Shown: positions 1 through 7,163, numbered from the stretch's first letter. The stretch: DNA of 19,701 bases from Acidobacteria subdivision 2 bacterium RH1 MAG20 (GCA_002197545.1 NFUO01000176.1:1-19701), one strand, 5' to 3'. The notes: generated from the letters alone by a model not told the origin. Made by a program: numbers and translations.

Positions 1-30
1 AGGGAGAACCCGCTTTGGTTTCTCCCTGCA
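1..30. repeat. Interspersed hairpin repeat, copy 1
   Basis: This 30-bp sequence recurs in the same orientation at 4683-4712 with 27 of 30 identical bases. It folds into a perfect 8-bp stem (1-8 with 20-27) around a loop containing CCCGCTTTGG, which is conserved in both copies. The copy is cut by the window edge, so further pairing on its left cannot be seen. It lies downstream of the CGNR gene, which reads toward it. It could be a REP-like element or a weak terminator. No T-run follows on either strand. Confidence 0.6.
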
Positions 31-150
31 CCCTCATCCCGCCCAATGTCCGGCCCTCGCTCGCCGGCTGCGCGGCAGGAGTCAAGCTCCTAATCGCGAA
101 GGTAAGAGAAATTACTTCCGGCTTGCCCATTTTCGGGAGGAGTATGGACG

Positions 151-750
151 TCAGACGCACTCGTTGAAACGTCGCTTTCTATAGGCGGCTACCTTGTGGC
201 GGTTCCCGCAGGTAGCCATGCTGCACCAGCGGCGGTGATGAGATTTGGTTTGGTCATAGAACCACAGCACACAGGACTCATCTTCACATCGCCTTACAAG
301 GTCAAAATCTCCCGTAGCCAATAGATCGGCGGCGGACTCTGCCACAGGCGCAAGCATCTGCTCTGGTGTGTCTAGCTGCCATATTCGCTTGACCGTTAGA
401 GAATGTGATTTGCCCCAGACGAGCTGAGACTGGCACTGTGCCGATGCTAGGAAAGAATTGAGCACCGATAGGTCTCCTCGTGTGCCTGCCTTCCGCTTCT
501 TGACCAGTTGGCGAAGAGCCTCCCGCAGAGTTCGCGCGGCATGGAGGAGGGAGGAGGAAGGCGCGTTGAGAGGTATTCCCTCAGGACAAAATCCGGCCCG
601 CTCAAGCCAGTGCAGGACATCTTCATCACTCTGAAAAAGATCCACGAGTTCGCCATTCACCCTCGGAAGAGTGTTCAGAAGATCAAGCGCAGGGTGATCC
701 GCCAAGAGGATGAACTGCTTATCCGTCGCTGATTGTTCTTGGTTTGGCAT
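151..750 (-). CDS. CGNR zinc-finger protein (ABATE domain), putative regulator
   Basis: This 199-residue protein has the two-part layout of the CGNR family. An N-terminal stress-response-like (ABATE) domain covers roughly residues 10-130. A C-terminal Cys motif follows (CEDESCVLWFYD, then RRWCSMATCGNRHKVAAYRKR), with the name-giving C-G-N-R intact and a basic tail. The family is presumed to bind DNA, but its targets are mostly unknown. I chose the ATG at 750. A TTG five codons upstream sits directly on the AAGGAG motif, too close to be used with it, whereas that motif is about 15 nt from the ATG, so the start is not certain. The gene is divergent from the alpha/beta hydrolase, and the shared spacer carries GTAACC inverted repeats that are candidate sites for this protein. 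Confidence 0.85.
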   Translation of the reverse strand: MPNQEQSATDKQFILLADHPALDLLNTLPRVNGELVDLFQSDEDVLHWLERAGFCPEGIPLNAPSSSLLHAARTLREALRQLVKKRKAGTRGDLSVLNSFLASAQCQSQLVWGKSHSLTVKRIWQLDTPEQMLAPVAESAADLLATGDFDLVRRCEDESCVLWFYDQTKSHHRRWCSMATCGNRHKVAAYRKRRFNECV

Positions 751-800
751 AAGTCCGTTACCCAACTCCTTTTATTGTAACCGGATATATCCGTCTTGAC

Positions 801-824
801 TGGTTACCCCTGCTCGTGTAACCA
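801..824. promoter_or_regulatory. Candidate operator TGGTTAC-N10-GTAACCA
   Basis: A perfect 7-bp inverted repeat with a 10-bp spacer lies between the divergent CGNR and hydrolase genes. A third GTAACC occurs at 777-782, and a 12-bp palindrome CGGATATATCCG at 782-793. A TTGACT (796-801) overlaps the left arm and could be a -35 box, but the -10 at 17-bp spacing is poor. Binding by the CGNR protein is inference. Confidence 0.45.
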
Positions 825-827
825 TTG

Positions 828-845
828 ACCTGTAGTTTCACAGGT
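828..845. promoter_or_regulatory. Inverted repeat ACCTGT-N6-ACAGGT upstream of the hydrolase
   Basis: A perfect 6-bp inverted repeat with a 6-nt centre ends 37 bp before the hydrolase ATG. It could be an operator or a leader hairpin. Nothing in the sequence separates the two. Confidence 0.3.
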
Positions 846-882
846 GTTTGCCTTTTGCTGTACTGGAAATCCGGAGACCCTA

Positions 883-1845
883 ATGAATCGTCGAAACTTC
901 TTAACCCAAGGCGGAGGACTGATCGCAACCATGACTACATCCCCTGTAATTGGTGCAGCACAAACGAGTGCCGCACCCGCCGTGCCGCACACATCCATCC
1001 ATCGACTCGAAGTGGACGATATAAACGTCTTCTATCGGGAGGCGGGTCCTCTCGATGCGCCGGTAGTGCTCCTGCTGCATGGCTTCCCAACGTCGTCGTT
1101 TATGTACCGTGAGCTGATGCCTCGGCTGGCGAATCATTATCGAGTGATTGCGCCGGACCTGCCGGGCTTCGGCTTCACGGAGGTGCCGGTGGAGCGGAAG
1201 TACACCTACACGTTCGACGCTTTGGCTCGAACCATCTCAGCGTTTACGGATGCTCTGCGGCTGAAGCGCTACGCGCTTTACGTCTTCGACTATGGTGCTC
1301 CGACGGGTTTCCGATTGGCCATGGCCCATCCCGAACGAATTACAGCGATCGTTTCGCAGAATGGGAATGCGTATGAAGAGGGACTCGGGGACGCCTGGGC
1401 TCCGATCCAACGCTACTGGCAAGAGCCGACACCCCAGAATCGCGAGGCAGTCCACAGGGAGCTTAGCCCTGAGGGAATTCGCTCGCAATACACCTATGGT
1501 GTTCCGAACCCCGCAGTCATTGCTCCGGAAGGTTACACGCTCGACGCTGCACTGATCGCGCGGCCCGGAAACATGGACATTCAATTAGACCTGTTCCTCG
1601 ACTACGCAAACAACGTGAAGCTCTACCCTGCATTTCAGGAATATTTCCGCAAAGCGAAGCCTCCCCTTCTGGCAATCTGGGGTAAGCATGATCCGTTCTT
1701 CATTCCCGCAGGCGCAGAGGCTTATCGGAGGGACATCCCCAGCGCACAGGTTCAATTTCTGGATACGGGGCATTTTGCGACAGAGACGCATGTGGTAGAG
1801 ATCGCTGCCGCCATGCGACAATTCCTAGCCGTGAAAGCAGGGTGA
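883..1845 (+). CDS. Alpha/beta hydrolase (haloalkane dehalogenase/epoxide hydrolase-like), Tat-exported
   Basis: A 320-residue alpha/beta-fold hydrolase. The N-terminus MNRRNFLTQ followed by a hydrophobic, Ala-rich stretch is a twin-arginine export signal (R3-R4), suggesting a periplasmic enzyme. Oxyanion motif H66-G-F-P is present. The nucleophile elbow FDYGAPTGF places Asp136 as nucleophile, the acid is Asp270 (GKHDPFF), and the base is His297 (DTGHFATETH). An aspartate nucleophile points to the haloalkane dehalogenase/epoxide hydrolase branch rather than serine esterases. The reading frame is open upstream to 844, but ATG 883 has GGAG six bases upstream and gives the clean Tat start. It is divergent from the CGNR gene and followed by a TetR gene. 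The substrate is unknown. Confidence 0.88.
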   Translation: MNRRNFLTQGGGLIATMTTSPVIGAAQTSAAPAVPHTSIHRLEVDDINVFYREAGPLDAPVVLLLHGFPTSSFMYRELMPRLANHYRVIAPDLPGFGFTEVPVERKYTYTFDALARTISAFTDALRLKRYALYVFDYGAPTGFRLAMAHPERITAIVSQNGNAYEEGLGDAWAPIQRYWQEPTPQNREAVHRELSPEGIRSQYTYGVPNPAVIAPEGYTLDAALIARPGNMDIQLDLFLDYANNVKLYPAFQEYFRKAKPPLLAIWGKHDPFFIPAGAEAYRRDIPSAQVQFLDTGHFATETHVVEIAAAMRQFLAVKAG

Positions 1846-1890
1846 ACTTTACGCGACCTAGTAGGAATGGGCTGGCCTGCCAATCGTTAC

Positions 1891-1920
1891 GTCCGCTACT
1901 ATTAAGGAATAGTGGCGGAC
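1891..1920. promoter_or_regulatory. Inverted repeat overlapping the putative tetR promoter
   Basis: Arms 1891-1903 and 1908-1920 match at 12 of 13 positions around a 4-nt centre. The left arm contains CGCTACTATTA, identical to the -10 region of the palindromic promoter at 2571-2612. A weak promoter fits here: CTGCCA 1877-1882, 17 bp, TATTAA 1900-1905. An autoregulatory site of the TetR protein is the simplest reading. It is inference. Confidence 0.5.
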
Positions 1921-1944
1921 GCTACGAATGTGAAAGGGGCATCG

Positions 1945-2502
1945 GTGAAAATCTCCAAGAAGCAAGCAGCGGAAAACAGAGAGTTGATCCTTACGAGCGC
2001 CGCCAAATTGTTCCGGGAACGTGGGGTGCCGGGAGTCGGCGTGGACGCACTCGGTCAAGCTGCGGGGATGACGCACGGGAGCCTCTACAGCCAGTTCGGC
2101 TCGAAGGAAAAGCTTCTCGCGGAGGCACTCGAAGACGGATTTGAGCGAGAAGGTCCACTGGCCGCTCCCGTGGATACCGTTTCGGGATTGGTTTCTCGGT
2201 ACTTAAGCCCTAAACATCGCGACGATCCGGGATCAGGTTGCTTCATGGCAGCGTTGGGAGGTGACATGCCCCGGCAGGGAGAGGTCGCGCGCCGCTCGTT
2301 CACGCGCATTGTCAAAAGCGCTGCGGAGCGTTTGGCGGAGAAGCTTCCGACAGGGACACCTCGTGCCCGCAAGGACGACATGCTTGCGGCAGTGTCCTCA
2401 ATGGTCGGTGCGATGATCCTGGCCCGCGCTGTAGATGACCAAGAATTCTCAGACCGCATACTTTCAGTCACCCGTTCAAAGTTGCTCAAGGAACTGCGTT
2501 AG
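1945..2502 (+). CDS. TetR/AcrR family transcriptional regulator
   Basis: A 185-residue one-component repressor. The N-terminal TetR HTH domain covers about residues 8-55, with the recognition-helix pattern GMTHGSLYSQFGSKEKLLAEAL. The C-terminal ligand/dimer domain contains the DPGSGCFMAALGGDM segment seen in TetR regulators that neighbour SDR-type enzymes. The frame is open to a GTG at 1912. I prefer GTG 1945 because AAAGGGG lies 5 bp upstream, and because 1912 falls inside the inverted repeat at about the predicted transcription start. The gene probably controls itself and the downstream NmrA gene through related inverted repeats. The inducer is unknown. Confidence 0.88.
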   Translation: MKISKKQAAENRELILTSAAKLFRERGVPGVGVDALGQAAGMTHGSLYSQFGSKEKLLAEALEDGFEREGPLAAPVDTVSGLVSRYLSPKHRDDPGSGCFMAALGGDMPRQGEVARRSFTRIVKSAAERLAEKLPTGTPRARKDDMLAAVSSMVGAMILARAVDDQEFSDRILSVTRSKLLKELR

Positions 2503-2570
2503 AGCATCCCCCTAAAAAAGCCAACATCACAGCGGAAAGAAGGCTCGGTAAACTCACGGAGTTTATGCTG

Positions 2571-2612
2571 GCGATCGCTATCATTGACAATGATAGCGAT
2601 CGCTACTATTAT
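2571..2612 (+). promoter_or_regulatory. Promoter embedded in a 33-bp palindromic operator
   Basis: Arms 2571-2586 and 2588-2603 are perfect 16-bp inverted repeats around a single A. The consensus -35 TTGACA (2584-2589) spans the centre, followed by a 17-bp spacer and -10 TATTAT (2607-2612), about 45 bp before the NmrA start. The right arm covers the spacer. A dimer bound here would block RNA polymerase, the classic TetR arrangement. Confidence 0.8.
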
Positions 2613-2657
2613 TGTGGCATCTGGGTAAATGAAAACCCGGAGAGAAGGAGCTGAATA

Positions 2658-3578
2658 ATGAAAGTGCCAAAGATTCTCGTTACGGGTGCCACAGGCAAAT
2701 CCGGATATGTCGCGATTGAAACTCTAGTGAAGAAGGGTATCCCGGTGCGGGGTCTAGCTCATCGCGAAGGAACGAAGGTCGATAGCCTTCGAGCGCTGGG
2801 AGCCGAAGTCGTGATTGGCGACTTCTTCAACCTCGACGAAATGGTCCGTGCGTTGGACGGGATTGAGAGCGCCTATTTCTGCTACCCCGTCGCGCCGCGC
2901 CTTATCGACGCGACCGCCTACTTTGCAGCTGCGGCGAAAGAGGCTGGAGTCAAATTCATCCTTAACATTTCGCAAATTTCGGCACGCCGTGTCGCGAAGA
3001 GCCATGCCGCCCTCAACCACTGGGTTGCGGAGCGGATCTTCGACTGGTCCGGCATCCCAACGACCCATCTGAAGCCGACCTTCTTCGCGGAATGGCTCGT
3101 CTACTTGGTCGATCCCGCAGAGCTCCAGGCGACGGGTGCCCTCAAGCTTCCGATGGGCGAGGGACGCCACGCTCCTATTGCTGCCGAAGACATTGGACGA
3201 CTGGTGGCCGCAATTCTGCAGAATCCGGAGCCGCATGCCGGCAAGAGCTACACCGTCCACGGTCCCGTCGAGATGAACCACTATGAGATCGCGAAAGAGA
3301 TGGGCAAGGCGCTCGGGCGCGAGGTGCATTACGATCCCGTCACCGCCGAACAGTTCATCAAAGAAGGACAACTCAAAGGGTGGAGCGAATTTATCCACCA
3401 GCATGTGGCCGAGGTGTCGAAAGACTATCAGAATGGAGTCTTCGCCGGAGAAGACGGCATAATCGGGCAGCTGACGGGACAGCCTCCCATGTCCGTCCAA
3501 GCCTTTGTCGAAAAACACCGAGCCGTTTTCGAGTCGGCTGTGGAGCGTCCTGTTTCTTCGAGTTATGAACATGCATAA
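2658..3578 (+). CDS. NmrA-family NAD(P)-binding oxidoreductase (atypical SDR)
   Basis: A 306-residue protein beginning with a Rossmann strand and the G10-A-T-G13-K-S-G16 dinucleotide loop typical of NmrA/quinone-oxidoreductase-2-like atypical SDRs. It continues with the family pattern of a shortened, Tyr-Lys-poor active-site region and a C-terminal NmrA-like domain (HAPIAAEDIGRLVAAIL, then the GKSYTVHGP segment). Members either reduce quinone-like substrates or act as NAD(P)-sensing regulators. The sequence does not decide which. The start is well supported: AAGGAG 7 bp before ATG. The gene is 155 bp downstream of the TetR gene and directly behind the palindromic promoter, so probable TetR control. 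The C-terminal tail after about residue 290 is Ser-rich. Confidence 0.88.
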   Translation: MKVPKILVTGATGKSGYVAIETLVKKGIPVRGLAHREGTKVDSLRALGAEVVIGDFFNLDEMVRALDGIESAYFCYPVAPRLIDATAYFAAAAKEAGVKFILNISQISARRVAKSHAALNHWVAERIFDWSGIPTTHLKPTFFAEWLVYLVDPAELQATGALKLPMGEGRHAPIAAEDIGRLVAAILQNPEPHAGKSYTVHGPVEMNHYEIAKEMGKALGREVHYDPVTAEQFIKEGQLKGWSEFIHQHVAEVSKDYQNGVFAGEDGIIGQLTGQPPMSVQAFVEKHRAVFESAVERPVSSSYEHA

Positions 3579-3642
3579 GGCGAAGATGACACAGCTAACG
3601 GCCGGAGTTCACAATTAACACAGCCTGGTTATAAATCGTTTG

Positions 3643-3663
3643 GGGGCGGCGCTTCGCCGCCCC
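3643..3663. terminator. Bidirectional terminator-like hairpin
   Basis: A perfect 9-bp GC stem (GGGGCGGCG / CGCCGCCCC) with a CTT loop sits between the convergent NmrA and DinB genes. The following bases (TTCTGCGTT) are only partly T-rich, so efficiency is uncertain. The position argues for shared termination. Confidence 0.65.
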
Positions 3664-3749
3664 TTCTGCGTTCGTCAGTACAGTGCGGCCCTCACCTCTC
3701 AGCTTTCATCTCTCGTTTGCCGCCCGGTGGCTCACTTGCACGGTGCCGA

Positions 3750-4259
3750 TCAGGACTTGGCGAAAAGCCGAAGTTGGCCAGCATGGTACATTGCGTGTCC
3801 GGTGCGCGATTGCAGCACAGCGATCCGGTTTCTCTTGGGATCTTTGGCAAAATCCTCTTCAGAGACTGCCGCGTGCCTTTTTAACCAATCGAGTGGGGCC
3901 ATTGCTTCTATACCTCGGGTCAGCGACTCATTCACTTCAACGAGCGCCTGACGCACCTCAGCTGGACTCAGTTCGTCAGGAGATGTCCTGTCAGGATTCT
4001 CGATGAACGACTTGTCCAATTCGGGGTGAAGACGTTCTCCGATTCCGAGCATCGCAAGAAGCCGGTCGTGGTGAGCAGCAAGATGCCCGACGATGTAATA
4101 CACGCGATTTCGTCGAGGAGCAACCTCCATAAGCAACTCGTCGTCGGTCAACGCGGACAGCAGTCTGTTGATGGACTCAATTGTGCGTTTCCATCCAGCC
4201 ACTGCCACTTCTGAGAACAACTCGTCTGACGCCATCAACATACCCTCTCCAGTTTTCAC
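3750..4259 (-). CDS. DinB-fold metal-dependent protein
   Basis: A 169-residue four-helix-bundle protein of the DinB/YfiT superfamily. The presumed metal triad is His59 (YYIVGHLAAHHD) with His155 and His159 (SRTGHAMYHAGQLRLF), the usual spacing of one His in helix 2 and two in helix 4. Known relatives include bacillithiol- or mycothiol-dependent transferases and maleylpyruvate isomerase, and many members are uncharacterised. The GTG start at 4259 is fixed by a perfect AGGAGG five bases upstream. Internal ATGs at 4241 and 4235 are less well placed. It lies 26 bp after the ArsR gene and is probably cotranscribed with it. A thiol transferase or detoxification role is plausible, not shown. Confidence 0.85.
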   Translation of the reverse strand: MKTGEGMLMASDELFSEVAVAGWKRTIESINRLLSALTDDELLMEVAPRRNRVYYIVGHLAAHHDRLLAMLGIGERLHPELDKSFIENPDRTSPDELSPAEVRQALVEVNESLTRGIEAMAPLDWLKRHAAVSEEDFAKDPKRNRIAVLQSRTGHAMYHAGQLRLFAKS

Positions 4260-4285
4260 TATTTCCTCCTAGATCGATACGAACA

Positions 4286-4645
4286 TTACTCTGGCGTAGA
4301 GCTTATCTCGACGCCAGAAGCTGGCTCGCGATGATGCGTCGCGAGACCTGCTAACCAATCACCAAATGACCGCAGGGCATCTCTGCGCAAGCGGATGAAA
4401 GCGTTTTTACCAACTCGCTCGATCTCAATGAGCCCCGCGTTTTCGAGTTGTTCGACATGATGGGAAAGAGTGGCAGGGCCGACGGAGAGCTTTCGTCGAA
4501 GCTGAGCCAAGGGCACTCTCTCCCTTGATCCTAGCTGCCGAAGAATCGTCTGTCGGTTGTAGCACGTCAGGCAACGCGCTATAGCTCTAATCTCTCTTTC
4601 CGAGATTTGGGGTAGAGCAGCACTTCCTGAGATGTCTTTAGCCAT
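4286..4645 (-). CDS. ArsR/SmtB-type winged-helix regulator
   Basis: A 119-residue protein with a single winged HTH domain, about residues 18-98 (IARCLTCYNRQTILRQLG, then LAQLRRKLSVGPATLSHHVEQLENAGLIEIER). That is the ArsR family pattern with the recognition helix at PATLSHHVEQL. Cys25 and Cys28 form a CxxC in the first helix, where relatives usually read LADPTR, so thiol or metal sensing is possible. The frame is open to a TTG at 4717, but that extension would translate the hairpin repeat, so I take ATG 4645, although its upstream GGGAAAAAG is a weak ribosome site. The gene sits between an SDR gene and the DinB gene, all on the same strand. Confidence 0.85.
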   Translation of the reverse strand: MAKDISGSAALPQISEREIRAIARCLTCYNRQTILRQLGSRERVPLAQLRRKLSVGPATLSHHVEQLENAGLIEIERVGKNAFIRLRRDALRSFGDWLAGLATHHREPASGVEISSTPE

Positions 4646-4682
4646 CGTAGCTTTTTCCCAGATAGTTATTGAGAAGTCGGGC

Positions 4683-4712
4683 AGGGAGAGCCCGCTTTGG
4701 ATCCTCCCTGCA
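4683..4712. repeat. Interspersed hairpin repeat, copy 2
   Basis: This is the second copy of the element at 1-30 (27 of 30 identical). The stem GCAGGGAG (4681-4688) pairs perfectly with CTCCCTGC (4704-4711). It lies immediately after the stop codon of the SDR gene (4714) and before the ArsR start on the minus strand, so it could attenuate read-through between those genes. Confidence 0.6.
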
Positions 4713-4713
4713 A

Positions 4714-5442
4714 TCAAATCTGCGCTCTTCCTCCATCCACGAATAGTTCGATACCCGTTACATAACTGGAATCATCCGAGCCCAGGAACAGCGCTGCCTT
4801 AGCAATTTCGTCGGCTTTGCCCATACGTCCCATAGGGATGGTGGAAATAATCTGTGCAGCTTTTTCGGCAGGCACACCGGCCACAAGCGGTGTATCAGTT
4901 GGGCCAGGGCTAATAACATTCGAGCGAATGCCTCGGTCCTTTAGCTCCATCGTCCAGGCTCGGACGAGATTTCGTATAGCGGCTTTGCTCGCGCCATATA
5001 CACCGAAAGCGGGCGTACCCTTCACGCTCGCAACCGATCCGTTAAGAATGATTGAGCCACCATCATTCAGAAGTGGCAATGCCTTTTGCACCGTGAACAG
5101 CGTTCCCTTTACGTTGGTGTTGAATATTTTGTCGAAATGTTCCTCTGTGACTTTTTCCAAAGGAGCAAACTCGCCAGTGCCGGCATTAGCGAAAACGATG
5201 TCAATTCGTCCTTTTGCTCCGACGATCTCATAAAGACGATCAAGATCGGCAAGTTTAGCAATGTCGCCTTGAACGCCGGTGACATTACTCCCAATTTCCT
5301 TCACAGCGTCGTCGAGTTCCTTCTGACGACGGCCCGTGATGAAGACGTAGGCTCCTTCGCTCACGAAGAGCTTCGCGGCAGCTAACCCTATCCCCGTAGA
5401 GCCGCCAGTGATGACGGCCGTTTTTCCTGCTAACTTTTTCAT
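4714..5442 (-). CDS. Short-chain dehydrogenase/reductase (classical SDR)
   Basis: A 242-residue classical SDR. Cofactor loop TGGSTGIG (residues 12-19), NAG motif (N86-A-G88), and active-site tetrad Asn110, Ser136, Tyr149 and Lys153 (YGASK) are all intact. The C-terminus ends FVDGGRAQI, as in FabG-like enzymes. ITGRR after strand 2 (R38, R39) suggests NADP(H) preference. It should act in the cytosol on an alcohol/ketone pair. The substrate is unknown. The frame extends upstream to 5520, but ATG 5442 starts the conserved first strand. The upstream Shine-Dalgarno sequence is poor. It is more distant from the two duplicated SDRs upstream than they are from each other. Confidence 0.88.
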   Translation of the reverse strand: MKKLAGKTAVITGGSTGIGLAAAKLFVSEGAYVFITGRRQKELDDAVKEIGSNVTGVQGDIAKLADLDRLYEIVGAKGRIDIVFANAGTGEFAPLEKVTEEHFDKIFNTNVKGTLFTVQKALPLLNDGGSIILNGSVASVKGTPAFGVYGASKAAIRNLVRAWTMELKDRGIRSNVISPGPTDTPLVAGVPAEKAAQIISTIPMGRMGKADEIAKAALFLGSDDSSYVTGIELFVDGGRAQI

Positions 5443-5544
5443 GAGTGATACCCATTCTCTTCGTATTCGGGGTAGCCTTGCCGCTCCATCCCGGATTAAT
5501 CTTGATGCCGACAAGGACACCTGGAAGCCTACGAGGCTGCGTAA

Positions 5545-6291
5545 TCAACGAACGCCGCCTGTCGCAAGCAGAAGTTCGCCAGTGAGCCATGCGGAATCGT
5601 CGGAAGCGAGAAACACTGCGATAGGGCTGATATCCGTAACCCGTCCGGTCCTCCCGAGCGGAGCTTGGGCGCTCAACCACTTTTCAAAATCGGAGCCTAT
5701 GTTTCCATTGCTGGTCGTGCCCTCAGTCTCGACCAGACCAGGATTGATCGAATTAACCCGGATCTTGCGAGAACCGAACTCCCGCGCCCAAACGCCAGTT
5801 AGGGTATCGACGGCGGCTTTGGTACCCGTGTACACCGATGAATTGGCAAAGGTAGTGCGGCTCACGCCTGAGCCGATGTTGATGATGCTTCCGCCTTCTC
5901 CAAGATGTTTGATCGCAGCCTGAGTAACCAAGATTGGCCCGAGGACATTGATGTTAAACATCCAATGGAAATCGGACTCCATAACCTCGCCAAGCGGCTT
6001 CCACTCATAGACTCCGGAGTTGTTCACCACGACATCCAGATGGCCGAAGTTTTTGATCGCGGCATCGACCAGGGCACGGGCGTCCGCAGCTTTTGATACA
6101 TCCGCCCCCACCGCCACTGCCTTTCCGCCAGCGTTCACGATTTCGGCTACCACCTTGTCAGCGCCTTCTCTGCTGGACGCATAGTTCACAACGACAGAAG
6201 CACCTTCTGCACCGAAGAGCCTCGCAATGCCTGCTCCAATCCCTTTCGAGGCACCGGTAACGATGGCGACTTTTCCCTTGAGTTTGCTCAT
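5545..6291 (-). CDS. SDR oxidoreductase, duplicated copy 1
   Basis: A 248-residue classical SDR close to 3-oxoacyl-ACP-reductase/glucose-dehydrogenase-like enzymes. It has TGASKGIG (12-19), NNSG (90-93, where most members have NNAG), and tetrad Asn115, Ser141, Tyr154 and Lys158. It differs from the adjacent copy at about 41 of 248 positions by hand count. ATG 6291 is preceded by AAGGAG at 6 bp. It lies 102 bp upstream of another SDR gene and 125 bp downstream of its twin, all on the minus strand, probably one transcript. The spacer on each side carries the same hairpin, showing the duplication included flanking DNA. Confidence 0.9.
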   Translation of the reverse strand: MSKLKGKVAIVTGASKGIGAGIARLFGAEGASVVVNYASSREGADKVVAEIVNAGGKAVAVGADVSKAADARALVDAAIKNFGHLDVVVNNSGVYEWKPLGEVMESDFHWMFNINVLGPILVTQAAIKHLGEGGSIINIGSGVSRTTFANSSVYTGTKAAVDTLTGVWAREFGSRKIRVNSINPGLVETEGTTSNGNIGSDFEKWLSAQAPLGRTGRVTDISPIAVFLASDDSAWLTGELLLATGGVR

Positions 6292-6338
6292 GTCCGACTC
6301 CTTGATTGCTGCGCGTGTGATGCTCAATCCTTCGTATT

Positions 6339-6364
6339 CGGGGTAGCCTTGTCGCTCTACCCCG
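6339..6364. promoter_or_regulatory. Intercistronic hairpin between the SDR twins
   Basis: A perfect 8-bp stem CGGGGTAG/CTACCCCG with a 10-nt loop lies between the stop of one SDR and the start of the next. The equivalent position at 5468-5493 holds a degraded version with two changed bases in one arm. It could be a processing or stability element. It has no T-run. Confidence 0.4.
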
Positions 6365-6416
6365 GATCGACGCTTATGCCTGCAGAACACTTGGAAATCT
6401 ACGAACCGGGCGCCAA

Positions 6417-7163
6417 TTAACGAATGCCACCTGTCGCAAGCAGAATCTCGCCCGTGAGCCATGCGGAATCGTCGGAAGCAAGGAACGCCGCGATAGAGCT
6501 GATGTCGGTAACCCGTCCGGTCCTTCCGAGCGGAGCCTGAGCGATCATCCACTTTTCAAAATCGGAGCCTATATATCCCCTGCTAATCGAGCCTTCGGTC
6601 TCGACCAGACCAGGATTGATCGAATTAACCCGAATTTTGCGCGGACCGAACTCCCTCGCCCAGACGCCAGTTAGGGCATCGACTGCGGCTTTGGCGCTCG
6701 TGTACACCGTGGAATTCGCCGGGGTGATGCGGCTCGCGCCTGATCCGATGTTGATGATGCTCCCGCCTTCTCCAAGATGCTTGATCGCAGCCTGAGTCAC
6801 CAGAATCGTCCCAAGGACATTGATGTTGAACACCCGATGAAAATCAGCCTCACTTACCGCCTCAAGCGGTTTTAGATCAGAGACTCCGGAGTTGTTCACT
6901 AGGACATCAAGATGGCCAAAGTTTTTGATCGCTGCGTCGATAAAGGCTTGGGCGTCCGCAGCCTTTGACACATCGCCCCCCACCGCCACAGCCTTTCCGC
7001 CAGTGGACACGATCTCGGCTACCACTTTATCTGCGTCTTCTCTGCTGGACGCATAGTTCACAACGACCGAAGCACCTTTTGCGCCGAATGCCTTCGCAAT
7101 ACCCGCTCCGATACCCTTTGAGGAACCGGTAACGATGGCGACTTTTCCCTTGAGGTTGCTCAT
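6417..7163 (-). CDS. SDR oxidoreductase, duplicated copy 2
   Basis: A 248-residue classical SDR, about 83% identical to the neighbouring copy and the same length. It has TGSSKGIG (12-19), NNSG (90-93), and tetrad Asn115, Ser141, Tyr154 and Lys158. ATG 7163 has AAGGAG at 4 bp. It is the promoter-proximal gene of the minus-strand SDR run and divergent from a TetR gene, the usual arrangement for a repressor controlling a reductase. Differences from the twin cluster at residues 95-111 and 143-157, both expected near the substrate pocket, so the two enzymes may prefer different substrates. The substrate cannot be assigned. Confidence 0.9.
   Translation of the reverse strand: MSNLKGKVAIVTGSSKGIGAGIAKAFGAKGASVVVNYASSREDADKVVAEIVSTGGKAVAVGGDVSKAADAQAFIDAAIKNFGHLDVLVNNSGVSDLKPLEAVSEADFHRVFNINVLGTILVTQAAIKHLGEGGSIINIGSGASRITPANSTVYTSAKAAVDALTGVWAREFGPRKIRVNSINPGLVETEGSISRGYIGSDFEKWMIAQAPLGRTGRVTDISSIAAFLASDDSAWLTGEILLATGGIR

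Noticed and set aside
1..93. Open plus-strand frame at the left edge as the end of a gene
   Set aside because: It begins inside the hairpin repeat, is short and Ser/Pro-rich, and matches nothing I recognise.
2571..2603. GCGATCGC words resemble the cyanobacterial HIP1 repeat
   Set aside because: They are nested in one palindromic operator and do not recur across the window. Nothing else here is cyanobacterial.
2754..3572. Long open frame (272 codons) antisense to the NmrA gene
   Set aside because: It mirrors the codon pattern of a well-supported gene, with no family resemblance and no start signals of its own.
4646..4717. N-terminal extension of the ArsR protein from a TTG
   Set aside because: It would translate the hairpin repeat and overlap the end of the SDR gene.
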